From DASWFI01 sp036394315 (GTDB taxonomy: Bacteria > Patescibacteriota > Doudnabacteria > UBA920 > O2-02-FULL-48-8), in assembly GCA_036394315.1 (NCBI GenBank), contig DASWFI010000010.1, positions 1 through 46,510 of the forward strand: DNA of 46,510 nt, in the 5' to 3' direction. The stretch's first letter is position 1; every line of letters begins with the position of its first letter. Positions 20,204-27,021 of the stretch are shown one piece after another. A model generated the notes under the pieces. That model ran no database searches, had not been told where the DNA came from, and worked only from the letters and a program-made list of their open reading frames with translations. The position numbers and the translations under genes are program-made.

Positions 20204-21121
20204 ATGTCTAGGCAAGAAAGAAAGAAAATGCAAAGTTTACGACACATGCCAGCAGAAGAGGCTTTTGACAGAGCAACCGAAAGAGCAGAAAAGGCTGCTG
20301 AAGCAGCGAAAGCAGCTAAGGCTGGTGGAAAAAAGCCTTTATTCTTATGGTTGAAACCAGGGCATAAAGCTTTAATCCGTCCTCTATGCCCTCGATTGTC
20401 AGGCGGCGTCAAGTTGATGAAGCACAATCAGTGGAATAAGGACAGAGATTTGAACATCTCATCAATTTGTGCCTGTGAATTAGAGCCAGCAAAGCCTTGT
20501 CTCTATTGCGAGATGGCAAAGGAGAACAAGAAGTTGACTGCTGGTGAGTGGTTCTTTTTGCCTGTCTATGTATATCAGGTGACAGATTCGAAAAATAATA
20601 TTGTCACGTATGAAGAGAAGCAAGAAGATGGTTCTAAGGTAGAGAAAGAAGTAAAAGGAGTTGTCCGACTTCTAGAATTGACTCCGTTTGGTAGAGTTGG
20701 ACCTCTCTTCCATTACTTCAGGAAGTTTCCAAATGATCCTGATAATTGTTTGCTTAATGAGTGCGATTTTACGATTGAGCAGATTGGTGAAGGAAGTGAA
20801 AAGAACTTCCAGCCTATTCACAAGAACGCAAAGCCTATGCATGACAGGATCAAGGCTATATCAGCCCAGGTGACGGAACAGTCAATGTATGAGCGGATCA
20901 TCGCATTTTGTCCGCCCAAGGTTTCAGAGGATAATAGCAATCCTTTTGAGGATGCCCCCCGCAAGGGGAAAGCTTCAGATGATAATCCTTTTGAGGAGAA
21001 CATGTCAGATAGTGATTTTGAGTTGACTAAGAATAATGGCAAAGGAGTAGACTTTGGAAAGCATCTTAAATCTGCTCCTGTAGCAGAAGAGCCTCTTGAC
21101 GACACCATCACTGATTGGTAA
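20204..21121 (+). CDS. gp32-like single-stranded DNA-binding protein
   Basis: This 305-residue protein resembles phage ssDNA-binding proteins of the gp32 kind. A basic helical N-terminus with an Ala/Lys stretch leads into LFLWLKPGHKALIRPL, a Cys cluster CACELEPAKPCLYC that may bind zinc, and a beta-rich core (GEWFFLPVYVYQVTD). The C-terminus is an acidic disordered tail ending DDTITDW, as in SSB proteins that recruit partners. The start ATG 20204 lies in the loop of a small hairpin (CCTAG/CTAGG, 20197-20212) and has no good Shine-Dalgarno; ATG 20228 is an alternative. A palindrome copy encodes APRKGK in the tail linker. Confidence 0.65.
   Translation: MSRQERKKMQSLRHMPAEEAFDRATERAEKAAEAAKAAKAGGKKPLFLWLKPGHKALIRPLCPRLSGGVKLMKHNQWNKDRDLNISSICACELEPAKPCLYCEMAKENKKLTAGEWFFLPVYVYQVTDSKNNIVTYEEKQEDGSKVEKEVKGVVRLLELTPFGRVGPLFHYFRKFPNDPDNCLLNECDFTIEQIGEGSEKNFQPIHKNAKPMHDRIKAISAQVTEQSMYERIIAFCPPKVSEDNSNPFEDAPRKGKASDDNPFEENMSDSDFELTKNNGKGVDFGKHLKSAPVAEEPLDDTITDW
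20955..20968. repeat. Dispersed palindrome inside the SSB-like gene
   Basis: CCCCCCGCAAGGGG is a slightly altered copy that lies in the disordered linker of the SSB-like protein. Confidence 0.6.
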
Positions 21122-21133
21122 TTTAGATAATTC

Positions 21134-21166
21134 GGGCATAAGTACACACTTATGCCCTTTCCTTTT
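21134..21166 (+). terminator. Terminator after the SSB-like gene
   Basis: GGGCATAAGT (21134-21143) and ACTTATGCCC (21148-21157) form a perfect stem with loop ACAC, followed by TTTCCTTTT. It may reduce expression of the downstream genes. Confidence 0.7.
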
Positions 21167-21184
21167 GCAAGGAGACAAAACAAG

Positions 21185-21445
21185 ATGGAACTGAATAAAG
21201 ATGCAAAAATCAAGCTAGAACTTAATTTTATAAGCGCTACTGTTTTACTGGAAATTGTTAATGCCAGTTTAGATAAACTGCTAGAACAATCATCTATGGA
21301 AAGCTTACTTAAATATATGATAATCAGGGAAATTGCAAAGGAAATACTTGATCAAATTGTCTCGCAAGAAGAACAGGAGAAAATTATAAAAGAACATGAA
21401 GAGACACTTCTTCAAGCCTTGAAAAAGGAAAGAGAGAGCAAATAA
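21185..21445 (+). CDS. Hypothetical helical 86-residue protein
   Basis: It starts at ATG 21185 after AAGGAGACAAAACA. The protein is all-helical and strongly charged (SSMESLLKYMIIREIAKEIL, EEQEKIIKEHEETLLQALKK), with a probable coiled coil at the end. It overlaps the next start (TAATG). Function unknown; the operon context is DNA metabolism. Confidence 0.6.
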   Translation: MELNKDAKIKLELNFISATVLLEIVNASLDKLLEQSSMESLLKYMIIREIAKEILDQIVSQEEQEKIIKEHEETLLQALKKERESK

Positions 21446-21669
21446 TGAGCAAGAAAACACAAAAGTGGATAGAAGAAACAAATCTTCAGAAGGGCAAAAA
21501 GGTAGAAGTCATCAATGAACATTCTCATTTCTATAAATGGATTGGAGTCTGTGAAAAACCTGGAAGTGGAAGAACAGGAGGAGCCGGATGGTATGTTCGA
21601 TTTGAGAATGGTCAACTTGCTTATATTGATTATGGATATAGATTTCTTGAGGAATGGAGAAAATCATGA
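21445..21669 (+). CDS. Hypothetical 74-residue protein
   Basis: It starts at ATG 21445, overlapping the previous stop. The sequence KGKKVEVINEHSHFYKWIGV and GGAGWYVRFENGQLAYIDYG suggests a small beta-barrel, perhaps SH3-like. It overlaps the start of the nuclease gene by four bases. No family is assigned. Confidence 0.6.
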   Translation: MSKKTQKWIEETNLQKGKKVEVINEHSHFYKWIGVCEKPGSGRTGGAGWYVRFENGQLAYIDYGYRFLEEWRKS

Positions 21670-22412
21670 ACCTCAGAACTGTAGCTGCTTTATGGAAGCA
21701 AGATGTACTTGAAATGTTCAACAGGTGGAATGAAGACAAACCACTTAGAACAGGTTTTCCTCACGCTAGCAACATTCTTGCTCCTGATCACTCCTTCTGT
21801 ATGCGTCAACTTGTTCTAGCAGCTCACTATCCAAATGAGTGTGAAAGACCTCCCACAAAGCCGTGGGACACACTTACAAATGCTCGTTTCAAAAGTGGAT
21901 GGAAACTGCACGAGAAGTATCAGGAGTTGTTTCTGAAATATGGGAAAGTCGTGTATTTCAATGATAATTTGACGACTCCTGAGCTGGACTATTCTCATTT
22001 TGATGATACGCGGTTGCTATGGTTCTCTCCAGATGCCATTCTAGAGGTTGAAGGAGAACGCATGGTCATTGAAATCAAAGGGTATAAAGCCGAGACGTTT
22101 GATAAGATGGATGAGTCTGGTGATCCTCCAATTGATGCTCACAAACAAGTAAATCTTTACCTCCATTTATTGGAATTGAAACATGGCCTGATCTTGGTTG
22201 AGAACAAGAATACCCAGGAGCCGAAAGTCTGGTGTGTTGAGTATGATAAAGAGCTTGTACAACCATACTTGGATAGGATCTATCAGTTTAAAGGCGCTTT
22301 GCTTAGAGCTGAGAATGATAGAGGACTGCCTAAGCGAATATGCAGTTCTTCCAGAGATAGAAATGCAGAAAAGTGCTTGTGTTGTCAAGTGTGTTTTAAG
22401 ATGAAAGGATAA
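21666..22412 (+). CDS. Cas4/RecB-like PD-(D/E)XK nuclease
   Basis: The 248-residue protein resembles the Cas4/RecB nuclease group. CMRQLVLAAHY supplies the first cysteine. WFSPDAILEVEGERMVIEIKGYK (split as SPDAILEVEG and VIEIKGYK) is the D...ExK catalytic site, and DAHKQVNLYLHLLEL gives the Q-x-x-x-Y motif. The end, KRICSSSRDRNAEKCLCCQVC, has the cysteine cluster that holds an iron-sulfur cluster in Cas4. Phage members are thought to process DNA ends in recombination. ATG 21666 lies six bases after GGAG; ATG 21654 overlaps that site and is unlikely. Confidence 0.8.
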   Translation: MNLRTVAALWKQDVLEMFNRWNEDKPLRTGFPHASNILAPDHSFCMRQLVLAAHYPNECERPPTKPWDTLTNARFKSGWKLHEKYQELFLKYGKVVYFNDNLTTPELDYSHFDDTRLLWFSPDAILEVEGERMVIEIKGYKAETFDKMDESGDPPIDAHKQVNLYLHLLELKHGLILVENKNTQEPKVWCVEYDKELVQPYLDRIYQFKGALLRAENDRGLPKRICSSSRDRNAEKCLCCQVCFKMKG

Positions 22413-22416
22413 ACAA

Positions 22417-22671
22417 ATGGAGATTGAACAGAGTAAAACAACTTCAGGCAATCAAATGATTGAATTTGTTGATCAATCAGCAAGTGATTTAAGCATGTGG
22501 GTAGAAGAGCGTTCAAAGCAAGGAAAAAGTACAAAACTTCTGTTCTTTGATACTGATAATGACTATTTCAAGTTCACACAGAAGGATATCAAAGCTCTAC
22601 TGCCCTATCTCCAAAGCTTTACCGAGACGGGACTACTAGAGCCACTCTCCCCCTTGCAAGGGGGAGAGTGA
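22417..22671 (+). CDS. Hypothetical 84-residue protein ending in the palindrome
   Basis: It starts at ATG 22417, with AAAGGA upstream. The sequence contains SMWVEERSKQGKSTKLLFFD and FKFTQKDIKALLPYL. Its last residues EPLSPLQGGE and the stop codon are encoded by the longest palindrome copy of the window (22643-22670), so the native C-terminus may have been replaced by the element. Function unknown. Confidence 0.6.
   Translation: MEIEQSKTTSGNQMIEFVDQSASDLSMWVEERSKQGKSTKLLFFDTDNDYFKFTQKDIKALLPYLQSFTETGLLEPLSPLQGGE
22643..22670. repeat. Dispersed palindrome, longest copy (28 bases, perfect)
   Basis: CACTCTCCCCCTTG and CAAGGGGGAGAGTG form a perfect 28-base palindrome. It encodes the end of the upstream gene, and its GGGGGAG half lies upstream of the next start codon. 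Confidence 0.9.
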
Positions 22672-22681
22672 GCAAATTGCT

Positions 22682-22918
22682 ATGGCTGCTGTAACTAAAG
22701 ATCCTGTCAAACGCATTGAAGCTATTAATAGCTTGTTTGATAAAGTAAAAAAGGAAGCAGACTACTACAGGCGTCAATGTGATCAATATATTGATCACAT
22801 TGCAAATCTTGAAGAATTGATAAAAGATTGGAGTAGTCTTTTTGAAGTTGTTTCGAATTCTACATTGGAAGATCTTCAAGAAAAAACATCCAAGCTTTTA
22901 GGAGAGGAGACACCATGA
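22682..22918 (+). CDS. Coiled-coil 78-residue protein
   Basis: It starts at ATG 22682. The only Shine-Dalgarno-like sequence upstream is the GGGGGAG of the palindrome, 14 bases away, which is longer than usual. The protein is helical (RIEAINSLFDKVKKEADYY, HIANLEELIKDWSSLF) and probably a coiled coil. Its stop overlaps the next ATG by four bases. Function unknown. Confidence 0.6.
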   Translation: MAAVTKDPVKRIEAINSLFDKVKKEADYYRRQCDQYIDHIANLEELIKDWSSLFEVVSNSTLEDLQEKTSKLLGEETP

Positions 22919-23331
22919 GCCCACATGACCTATTTAGATTTGTGCAAGCAGGAGGAGACATCACCACTTTCCTGCTAGACTTGCACGAGCGCAATACTGG
23001 CAAACTGCCAGCTATTGCTGATACTCCAACAGTTTCAATGGCTACAACCTCAAGGTCACTACCAGCAATCCCTAAGCGATTCTATATCGATGAGGATGGC
23101 AGACGATGCTTTAAAGTTACTGATCTTGTGTCCTCTGCTAATCAATTGGTAGAGGAAACTGTAGACCGTTTCTATCAAGCGCTTGGGGACTACCCCCACG
23201 AAATTATTTTGTGTCCAAGTAGAGCTATATTGAATCCGCATATCCAGTACAGCCCTAACGAATGGACGTTAATCCCATTTTCTAAGTCTTTTGTATTTCC
23301 GATAGATTATGATGTTTTGCTTAGGAGGTAA
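22915..23331 (+). CDS. Hypothetical 138-residue protein
   Basis: It starts at ATG 22915, overlapping the previous stop (ATGA), after AGGAGAGG. An N-terminal helical part (HDLFRFVQAGGDITTFLLDL) is followed by a Pro/Thr/Ser linker and a domain that begins PKRFYIDEDGRRCFKVTDLV. No family is recognised. It lies directly upstream of csrA, and its last codons contain the AGGAGG for csrA. Confidence 0.6.
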   Translation: MSPHDLFRFVQAGGDITTFLLDLHERNTGKLPAIADTPTVSMATTSRSLPAIPKRFYIDEDGRRCFKVTDLVSSANQLVEETVDRFYQALGDYPHEIILCPSRAILNPHIQYSPNEWTLIPFSKSFVFPIDYDVLLRR

Positions 23332-23333
23332 GG

Positions 23334-23513
23334 ATGCTAGTACTTAAAAGAAGAGTAGGAGAGGTTATTTTCATTGGAGAAGATATTAGGATAGTTGTTC
23401 TTGGTATTGAAGGAGCAAAAGTAAAAATTGGTATTGATGCTCCTAATGATGTTGCTATAATTCGTGAAGAATTAGTAAAAGAGGAGGTTTCAAATGTTCA
23501 GACAACAGATTGA
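23334..23513 (+). CDS. csrA: Phage-encoded CsrA-family RNA-binding regulator
   Basis: The 59-residue product is a clear CsrA/RsmA homologue: MLVLKRRVGEVIFIGEDI, then VLGIEGAKVKIGIDAP and IIREEL. Key RNA-contact residues are kept (Leu4, Arg44). CsrA dimers bind GGA motifs in mRNA leaders and block or stabilise translation. The start is ATG 23334, six bases after a full AGGAGG. It overlaps the next gene by 20 bases. A phage copy could redirect host carbon or motility control, or regulate phage transcripts, many of which have AGGA in the leader; both are inferred. Confidence 0.85.
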   Translation: MLVLKRRVGEVIFIGEDIRIVVLGIEGAKVKIGIDAPNDVAIIREELVKEEVSNVQTTD

Positions 23514-23832
23514 AAAAGGCGCTGCACTCCTGGATGAAAAAATACCGGAGTGGGAGTCAAGACAGAAACTTGGATTACTCAATATGAAAAGCGGATCGTG
23601 TTGCATTCTTGGCTGGAGTGAAGATGTCCAAGACTACTGGATAACACTTAAGAGACTTTTCCTTCTAGCTCAAGATGAAAGAGAATTGTGCGAGATCGCT
23701 TACGAGCATGGATTTAATATCAAACCGCATGATGATAGATATGGTTTAACAGAGGAAGGTGAGAGGTATTATGCCTCTCTTACAGAAGAGTGGAAGAAAT
23801 TTATTGAAGAAAGGAGAAAACAAAAGAGATAA
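23494..23832 (+). CDS. Conserved phage hypothetical protein
   Basis: This 112-residue protein starts at ATG 23494 after GAGGAGG. It reads GAALLDEKIPEWESRQKL, then LNMKSGSCCILGWSED and YEHGFNIKP, a pattern I associate with short phage proteins of unknown function that open with LLDE-P-W and carry CILG. It is the last gene of the plus-strand region and is followed by two terminators. It overlaps csrA, so expression is probably coupled. Confidence 0.65.
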   Translation: MFRQQIEKGAALLDEKIPEWESRQKLGLLNMKSGSCCILGWSEDVQDYWITLKRLFLLAQDERELCEIAYEHGFNIKPHDDRYGLTEEGERYYASLTEEWKKFIEERRKQKR

Positions 23833-23841
23833 TAGGCATCT

Positions 23842-23873
23842 AGGGCAGTTTTGATACTGCCCTTTCTTTTTTT
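23842..23873 (+). terminator. Intrinsic terminator at the end of the rightward genes
   Basis: AGGGCAGT (23842-23849) pairs with ACTGCCCT (23856-23863), followed by TTCTTTTTTT. Confidence 0.75.
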
Positions 23874-23913
23874 GCCCCAAGCTCACTCTCTTCTACGGTC
23901 TTCTCAGAGCCAA

Positions 23914-23938
23914 AGAGCCCAAATAGGGCTCTTTTTTA
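23914..23938 (+). terminator. Second intrinsic terminator
   Basis: AGAGCCC (23914-23920) pairs with GGGCTCT (23926-23932) and is followed by a run of T. With the previous terminator it insulates the early genes from the convergent late operon. Confidence 0.75.
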
Positions 23939-23955
23939 TGGAGAGATTGCAGAAT

Positions 23956-23979
23956 ACCACTCTCCCCTTGCAAGGTGGT
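23956..23979. repeat. Dispersed palindrome at the convergent junction
   Basis: ACCACTCTCCCCTTGCAAGG and TGGT: the core CCCCTTGCAAGG has an outer ACCAC/GGTGGT pair. It is the intergenic copy between the early and late gene blocks. Confidence 0.75.
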
Positions 23980-24035
23980 TTCTCTGCCATCTGGTGAAGA
24001 CAGGGATAGGCGGAAAGTATAGGGCAGTTTGCAAT

Positions 24036-24788
24036 CTACACACTTACAGTCTTAACCATCCAGAAATCACTAGCCAAGTTACTGTCTTGTAGATAGGCAT
24101 AAGACATACTAAAGTATCCCGTGCCATCAATACCCCATCCAGTTCCCCAACTATTTCTGAATAGAAACCTTTGCTGACTATCGTCATATCCTACACACAA
24201 AACCGCATGGCCGCCGAGCACTGCTTCATCTGGTCCTGGCATCGGGACTATACCATCTTGTGCTACCTGAGCAGATTCAAAGCTGGTGTAAACACTGAAT
24301 CCAATCACGAATGGATAGCCAAGGGCTAATACTGTTTTCATCTGCATAATGTTCTGCATAACGCGCTGGTAGACAATCGCCCTATCCTTTAGTGCGTCAT
24401 TGTAGCAGGATTGGGGTGGTTTTGTGGTGAATTGGTTGAGATCGTAGGGCCATTCTAGCTCAGGACAATCCCCAATCTTGGCAGCCGATTTGATGGTATC
24501 TCGAATTGTTGCACCTGCATCCACCGACTTTGTGTTCTTCGATCTGCTGTTGTAGTAGAGGAAAAGATGAGAGGTTGTGAAGTCAGCTAGCCCTTGGATT
24601 TTTCTAGCTACACGAATAGCTGCTCCACCTGCAAAGGATGTACAGCTTCCAAGTTGTCCTTGGTCCTCTACCGGAGGACACAAATCTCGTAAGTCAACAG
24701 ATGTTGGCAGTGTAAGTCTTTCGGCGATGGCAAATTTCTTATCTCTATGGTCTGGCAAATCAGGAATGTAACCATAATGATGTGTCAT
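24036..24788 (-). CDS. Papain-like (C1 family) cysteine peptidase
   Basis: This 250-residue protein has the full papain catalytic set: Gln43 and Cys49 in VEDQGQLGSCTSFAGG, His194 in GGHAVLCVGYDD, and Asn212 in FRNSWGTGWG. It begins with a short pro-like segment (HYGYIPDLPDHRD) found in bacterial C1 peptidases, and has no clear signal peptide. It is the last gene of the late operon, next to the lysis genes, so it may cut peptidoglycan cross-links or a surface protein during lysis, or mature a virion protein. No other member of the operon suggests which. Confidence 0.85.
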   Translation of the reverse strand: MTHHYGYIPDLPDHRDKKFAIAERLTLPTSVDLRDLCPPVEDQGQLGSCTSFAGGAAIRVARKIQGLADFTTSHLFLYYNSRSKNTKSVDAGATIRDTIKSAAKIGDCPELEWPYDLNQFTTKPPQSCYNDALKDRAIVYQRVMQNIMQMKTVLALGYPFVIGFSVYTSFESAQVAQDGIVPMPGPDEAVLGGHAVLCVGYDDSQQRFLFRNSWGTGWGIDGTGYFSMSYAYLQDSNLASDFWMVKTVSV

Positions 24789-24789
24789 A

Positions 24790-24999
24790 TTACTTCTCCA
24801 TTCCAGTGAGTTGCCACCGGGTTTCTAGTGCCCAATGAAACGCCTGCTGAAGCTGAGTCGTCACCAAACTATTCTCACGCCCTCCGGGTCCTCTGTTCAG
24901 ATCGTTAGAGAGCTTTCTAGATGCTTCAATGGCTACATTGATCTGCTGTATCAATGCTTCATTATCTCTTACTAATCCTTCATTGCTTGTATTTTTCAT
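24790..24999 (-). CDS. Acb2/Tad1-like small helical protein (candidate anti-CBASS or anti-Thoeris sponge)
   Basis: This 69-residue helical protein has the pattern GRENSLVTTQLQQAFHWALE, which fits the R-E-x-S-L-x-x-T-x-L-x-x-A-x-x-W-A signature that I associate with the Acb2/Tad1 hairpin domain of phages. Acb2 proteins bind cyclic oligonucleotide or cyclic ADP-ribose signals and so blunt CBASS and Thoeris defence. It starts at ATG 24999 after AAAGG and its stop is one base from the start of the peptidase gene. The match rests on memory of the family signature, so the family is likely but not certain. Confidence 0.55.
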   Translation of the reverse strand: MKNTSNEGLVRDNEALIQQINVAIEASRKLSNDLNRGPGGRENSLVTTQLQQAFHWALETRWQLTGMEK

Positions 25000-25011
25000 T
25001 GTCTAACCTTT

Positions 25012-25254
25012 CTACCGTACAATAACGGTAATTATCTGTTTGAACAGCAGTATGCAAAAATTGGTGATTGTGCATACTGACAACAAAAGAAATACTCCAA
25101 TACCAAGCCATATGCCAGCAGGCTTGCTAATGTTTATGTTGATCGGCGCGTACACTAGTGGAGGTGGTTTTTCCTCTGGTAGTCTGATCCTTCTCATCAC
25201 AGGCATATTGGGTATGGTAGTTATCTTGTCGATGGGATTGGTTTTGTCTTCCAA
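25012..25254 (-). CDS. Small membrane protein of the lysis cassette
   Basis: The 80-residue protein starts at TTG 25254, six bases after AGGAGGAGG, the strongest ribosome-binding site nearby; the upstream frame-open region lacks one. Residues 1-40 are polar and Pro-rich (MRRIRLPEEKPPPLVY), then one long hydrophobic helix (AGIWLGIGVFLLLSVCTIT) and a second short one near the end. It lies between holin-like genes and the Acb2-like gene. It could be a holin accessory or a spanin-like protein; no family is recognised. Confidence 0.55.
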   Translation of the reverse strand: MEDKTNPIDKITTIPNMPVMRRIRLPEEKPPPLVYAPININISKPAGIWLGIGVFLLLSVCTITNFCILLFKQIITVIVR

Positions 25255-25287
25255 GCTGTACCTCCTCCTATGGGTGATTGCATACCG

Positions 25288-25315
25288 GATCAGGATGAAG
25301 GATTCCATCCTGATC
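25288..25315. other. Perfect ten-base stem-loop in the holin region
   Basis: GATCAGGATG (25288-25297) and CATCCTGATC (25306-25315) pair around an eight-base loop. It lies in the 138-base gap upstream of the TTG-started gene and may modulate its expression. No T run is present. Confidence 0.5.
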
Positions 25316-25392
25316 ATCTGCATGAGTTGCTGGTAGGGATTTTTAATGTCCAAAGACAATAAAGAGAAGAATGACAAGAAGAATAAGCTCCA

Positions 25393-25728
25393 TTATGATC
25401 CCGTTGTTCCGACTACAGGTGTACTTGTAGTCGGCAATTGGTTTACAGCAGCTTCTATAAACGAGCTGAGAATATCGCTTGAGGGCAAAGGCAAGTTGAA
25501 AGCCTTGAAAAAGCCTGAAAGCGTATCCATAGCAAGCTGTTTTTTCTCAGCACTTGTTTTACCTGCTCCAAATTGCTCAGCTTTCAAAACTGCAACATCT
25601 GCCCATTGCGTAATATACGCTCGTTGTTGCGCAGGAATATGAACAACAACAATATGGCAAATGTAACCAATGATAAGAACAACTAACGGTACGGCGTACT
25701 GCGCTAAAGATGCAATAAGTACATTCAT
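25393..25728 (-). CDS. LL-H family phage holin
   Basis: The 111-residue protein has one N-terminal membrane helix (YAVPLVVLIIGYICHIVVV) followed by a helical cytosolic part with TQWADVAVLKAEQFG, SAEKKQLAMDTL and SSFIEAAVNQL. This is the pattern of LL-H type holins. It starts at ATG 25728, overlapping the DUF1003 gene stop (ATGA). A second holin of the same type is encoded at 26515-26835. Confidence 0.7.
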   Translation of the reverse strand: MNVLIASLAQYAVPLVVLIIGYICHIVVVHIPAQQRAYITQWADVAVLKAEQFGAGKTSAEKKQLAMDTLSGFFKAFNLPLPSSDILSSFIEAAVNQLPTTSTPVVGTTGS

Positions 25729-26177
25729 GAATTTAATCCTTTCTGTTGAACAAGATGAAGTAACATGTTTGTTTGCTTGAGTAATTCAGCATCTTGCTCA
25801 TAGAGATGCTGAATAAGTTGTCGCGTTTCCTCCTCTCCTTTCAGATTTATTTGGTAGTCGTGTTCGGATGCCAAGCGATCCTTTGACGCTTGCCTGTTCT
25901 GACTCATCAAAATAACAGGAGTAGCAAATGCAGCTTGAAATGATAAAGCGAGATTTAATAGTATATAAGGATATCCATCAAAATGCACAATTAACGCAAT
26001 AGTATTTATAATTATCCAAATGATTAAAATGATGCTTTGAGTGATAATAAATCTCCAACTTCCCATGATTGATGCAACTTTATCTGATACTTTTGCCCCA
26101 ACACTTAACTGATCGTCATGAACTTTATTGATGTTTTTAATTTTATATATATGGGGTTTATGCTCGAATAATTTCAT
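25725..26177 (-). CDS. DUF1003 membrane protein
   Basis: This 150-residue protein matches DUF1003: DKVASIMGSWRFIITQSIIL, then YPYILLNLALSFQAAFATPV and MSQNRQASKDRLASEHDYQIN. It has two membrane helices and a C-terminal coiled coil. DUF1003 proteins are found in many bacteria with no agreed function. It lies inside the holin cluster, overlapping both neighbours by four bases, so it is translated with the holins. Confidence 0.8.
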   Translation of the reverse strand: MKLFEHKPHIYKIKNINKVHDDQLSVGAKVSDKVASIMGSWRFIITQSIILIIWIIINTIALIVHFDGYPYILLNLALSFQAAFATPVILMSQNRQASKDRLASEHDYQINLKGEEETRQLIQHLYEQDAELLKQTNMLLHLVQQKGLNS

Positions 26178-26518
26178 TCTTTATCCTCCATGCGTATAAT
26201 TGTACTTTTCCCATTATCTGTGATATCTATAATATCATCCGATATGGTGATAACCAGGCCTCTATTTTTTAATGCAACTTTTATTGTTTGTATTGTTTGT
26301 TTTAACCGACTATTATCATTTCCAATATCGATCAGCTTGCGACGGATTGACTCTATTTCTTGCTGCATTGCTGCAATTGCATCATTTTGTGATTGGTTGG
26401 TTGCGTCCCCCACTTTGCTTCTCACCAGTGAGCGAGAGGCAGCATAGGCAACCCCAAGTGCAACAATCATACTTACTAAGCCTACATAAGCATTCAGACC
26501 AGAAATAATAACATTCAT
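26174..26518 (-). CDS. Membrane-anchored coiled-coil protein of the lysis cassette
   Basis: The 114-residue protein has one N-terminal membrane helix (GLVSMIVALGVAYAAS), a coiled coil around residues 45-85 (NDAIAAMQQEIESIRRKLIDI), and a small beta end. It overlaps both neighbours by four bases. Its topology resembles holin partners or inner spanin components, though no outer partner is visible. Confidence 0.6.
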   Translation of the reverse strand: MNVIISGLNAYVGLVSMIVALGVAYAASRSLVRSKVGDATNQSQNDAIAAMQQEIESIRRKLIDIGNDNSRLKQTIQTIKVALKNRGLVITISDDIIDITDNGKSTIIRMEDKE

Positions 26519-26835
26519 GCATTTGTCTTCGGAAGCAAGAAGACAGCAGCCTCTATTGCTATACTTATTGCTTTAGGAGGTGGAGCAGGCAATTTATACA
26601 TTTCAAACAAATCTAATGTATTTACTCTTGCAAGTTGTTTTTTTGCTTCTCCTCCAAGTTCCTTGTTTTGCTGTTCTACTTGCCATACTGCCATATGGGC
26701 AAATTGCTCTAATCGCACAGCAATATGTTCAGGCATTTTTTGCTTTTGAATATTGGCTAAATGAATAGCTTCAAAAACACCAAATGTTGTACCAAATACA
26801 AAGATAAGCGTATTAATTGTTTGTGCCCAACTCAT
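26515..26835 (-). CDS. LL-H family phage holin (second)
   Basis: The 106-residue protein has an N-terminal hydrophobic helix (INTLIFVFGTTFGVFEAI) and a soluble helical part with AVRLEQFAHMAVWQVEQ, EAKKQLARVNTL and ISIAIEAAVFLL, matching the other holin at 25393-25728 in plan. It starts at ATG 26835, right after GGTAGGAGG. Two holins in one phage may act as holin and antiholin. Confidence 0.65.
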   Translation of the reverse strand: MSWAQTINTLIFVFGTTFGVFEAIHLANIQKQKMPEHIAVRLEQFAHMAVWQVEQQNKELGGEAKKQLARVNTLDLFEMYKLPAPPPKAISIAIEAAVFLLPKTNA

Positions 26836-26836
26836 A

Positions 26837-27013
26837 TCAACCTCCTACCAAAATGACCCATGCCACAATTGCTAATATTGCAACAAAAACCCACAATATC
26901 CATAACCAACTTTCCTGACTTCTTGGTAGTGCATACCCGAATAAGCCTGATGCTGTTTTAATGTTGTTTGTAGCAGCATCAGGCTGTAAGCAATTCACGA
27001 GAAAATGCATCAT
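26837..27013 (-). CDS. Single-helix membrane protein
   Basis: This 58-residue protein starts at ATG 27013 after AGGAGAG. It reads MMHFLVNCLQPDAATNN, a polar middle, and then one membrane helix WLWILWVFVAILAIVAWVIL. It lies directly upstream of the second holin and its final codons contain the holin's Shine-Dalgarno. It is another candidate holin accessory. Confidence 0.65.
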   Translation of the reverse strand: MMHFLVNCLQPDAATNNIKTASGLFGYALPRSQESWLWILWVFVAILAIVAWVILVGG

Positions 27014-27021
27014 AATCTCTC

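Noticed and set aside
20092..20427. A 111-residue minus-strand frame over the SSB leader
   Set aside because: It runs through the rightward promoter and leader stem and is opposite the start of the SSB-like gene; no Shine-Dalgarno is seen.
25040..25336. A plus-strand membrane protein in the holin region
   Set aside because: It is on the wrong strand for the late operon and overlaps the TTG-started minus-strand gene, which has an excellent AGGAGG site.
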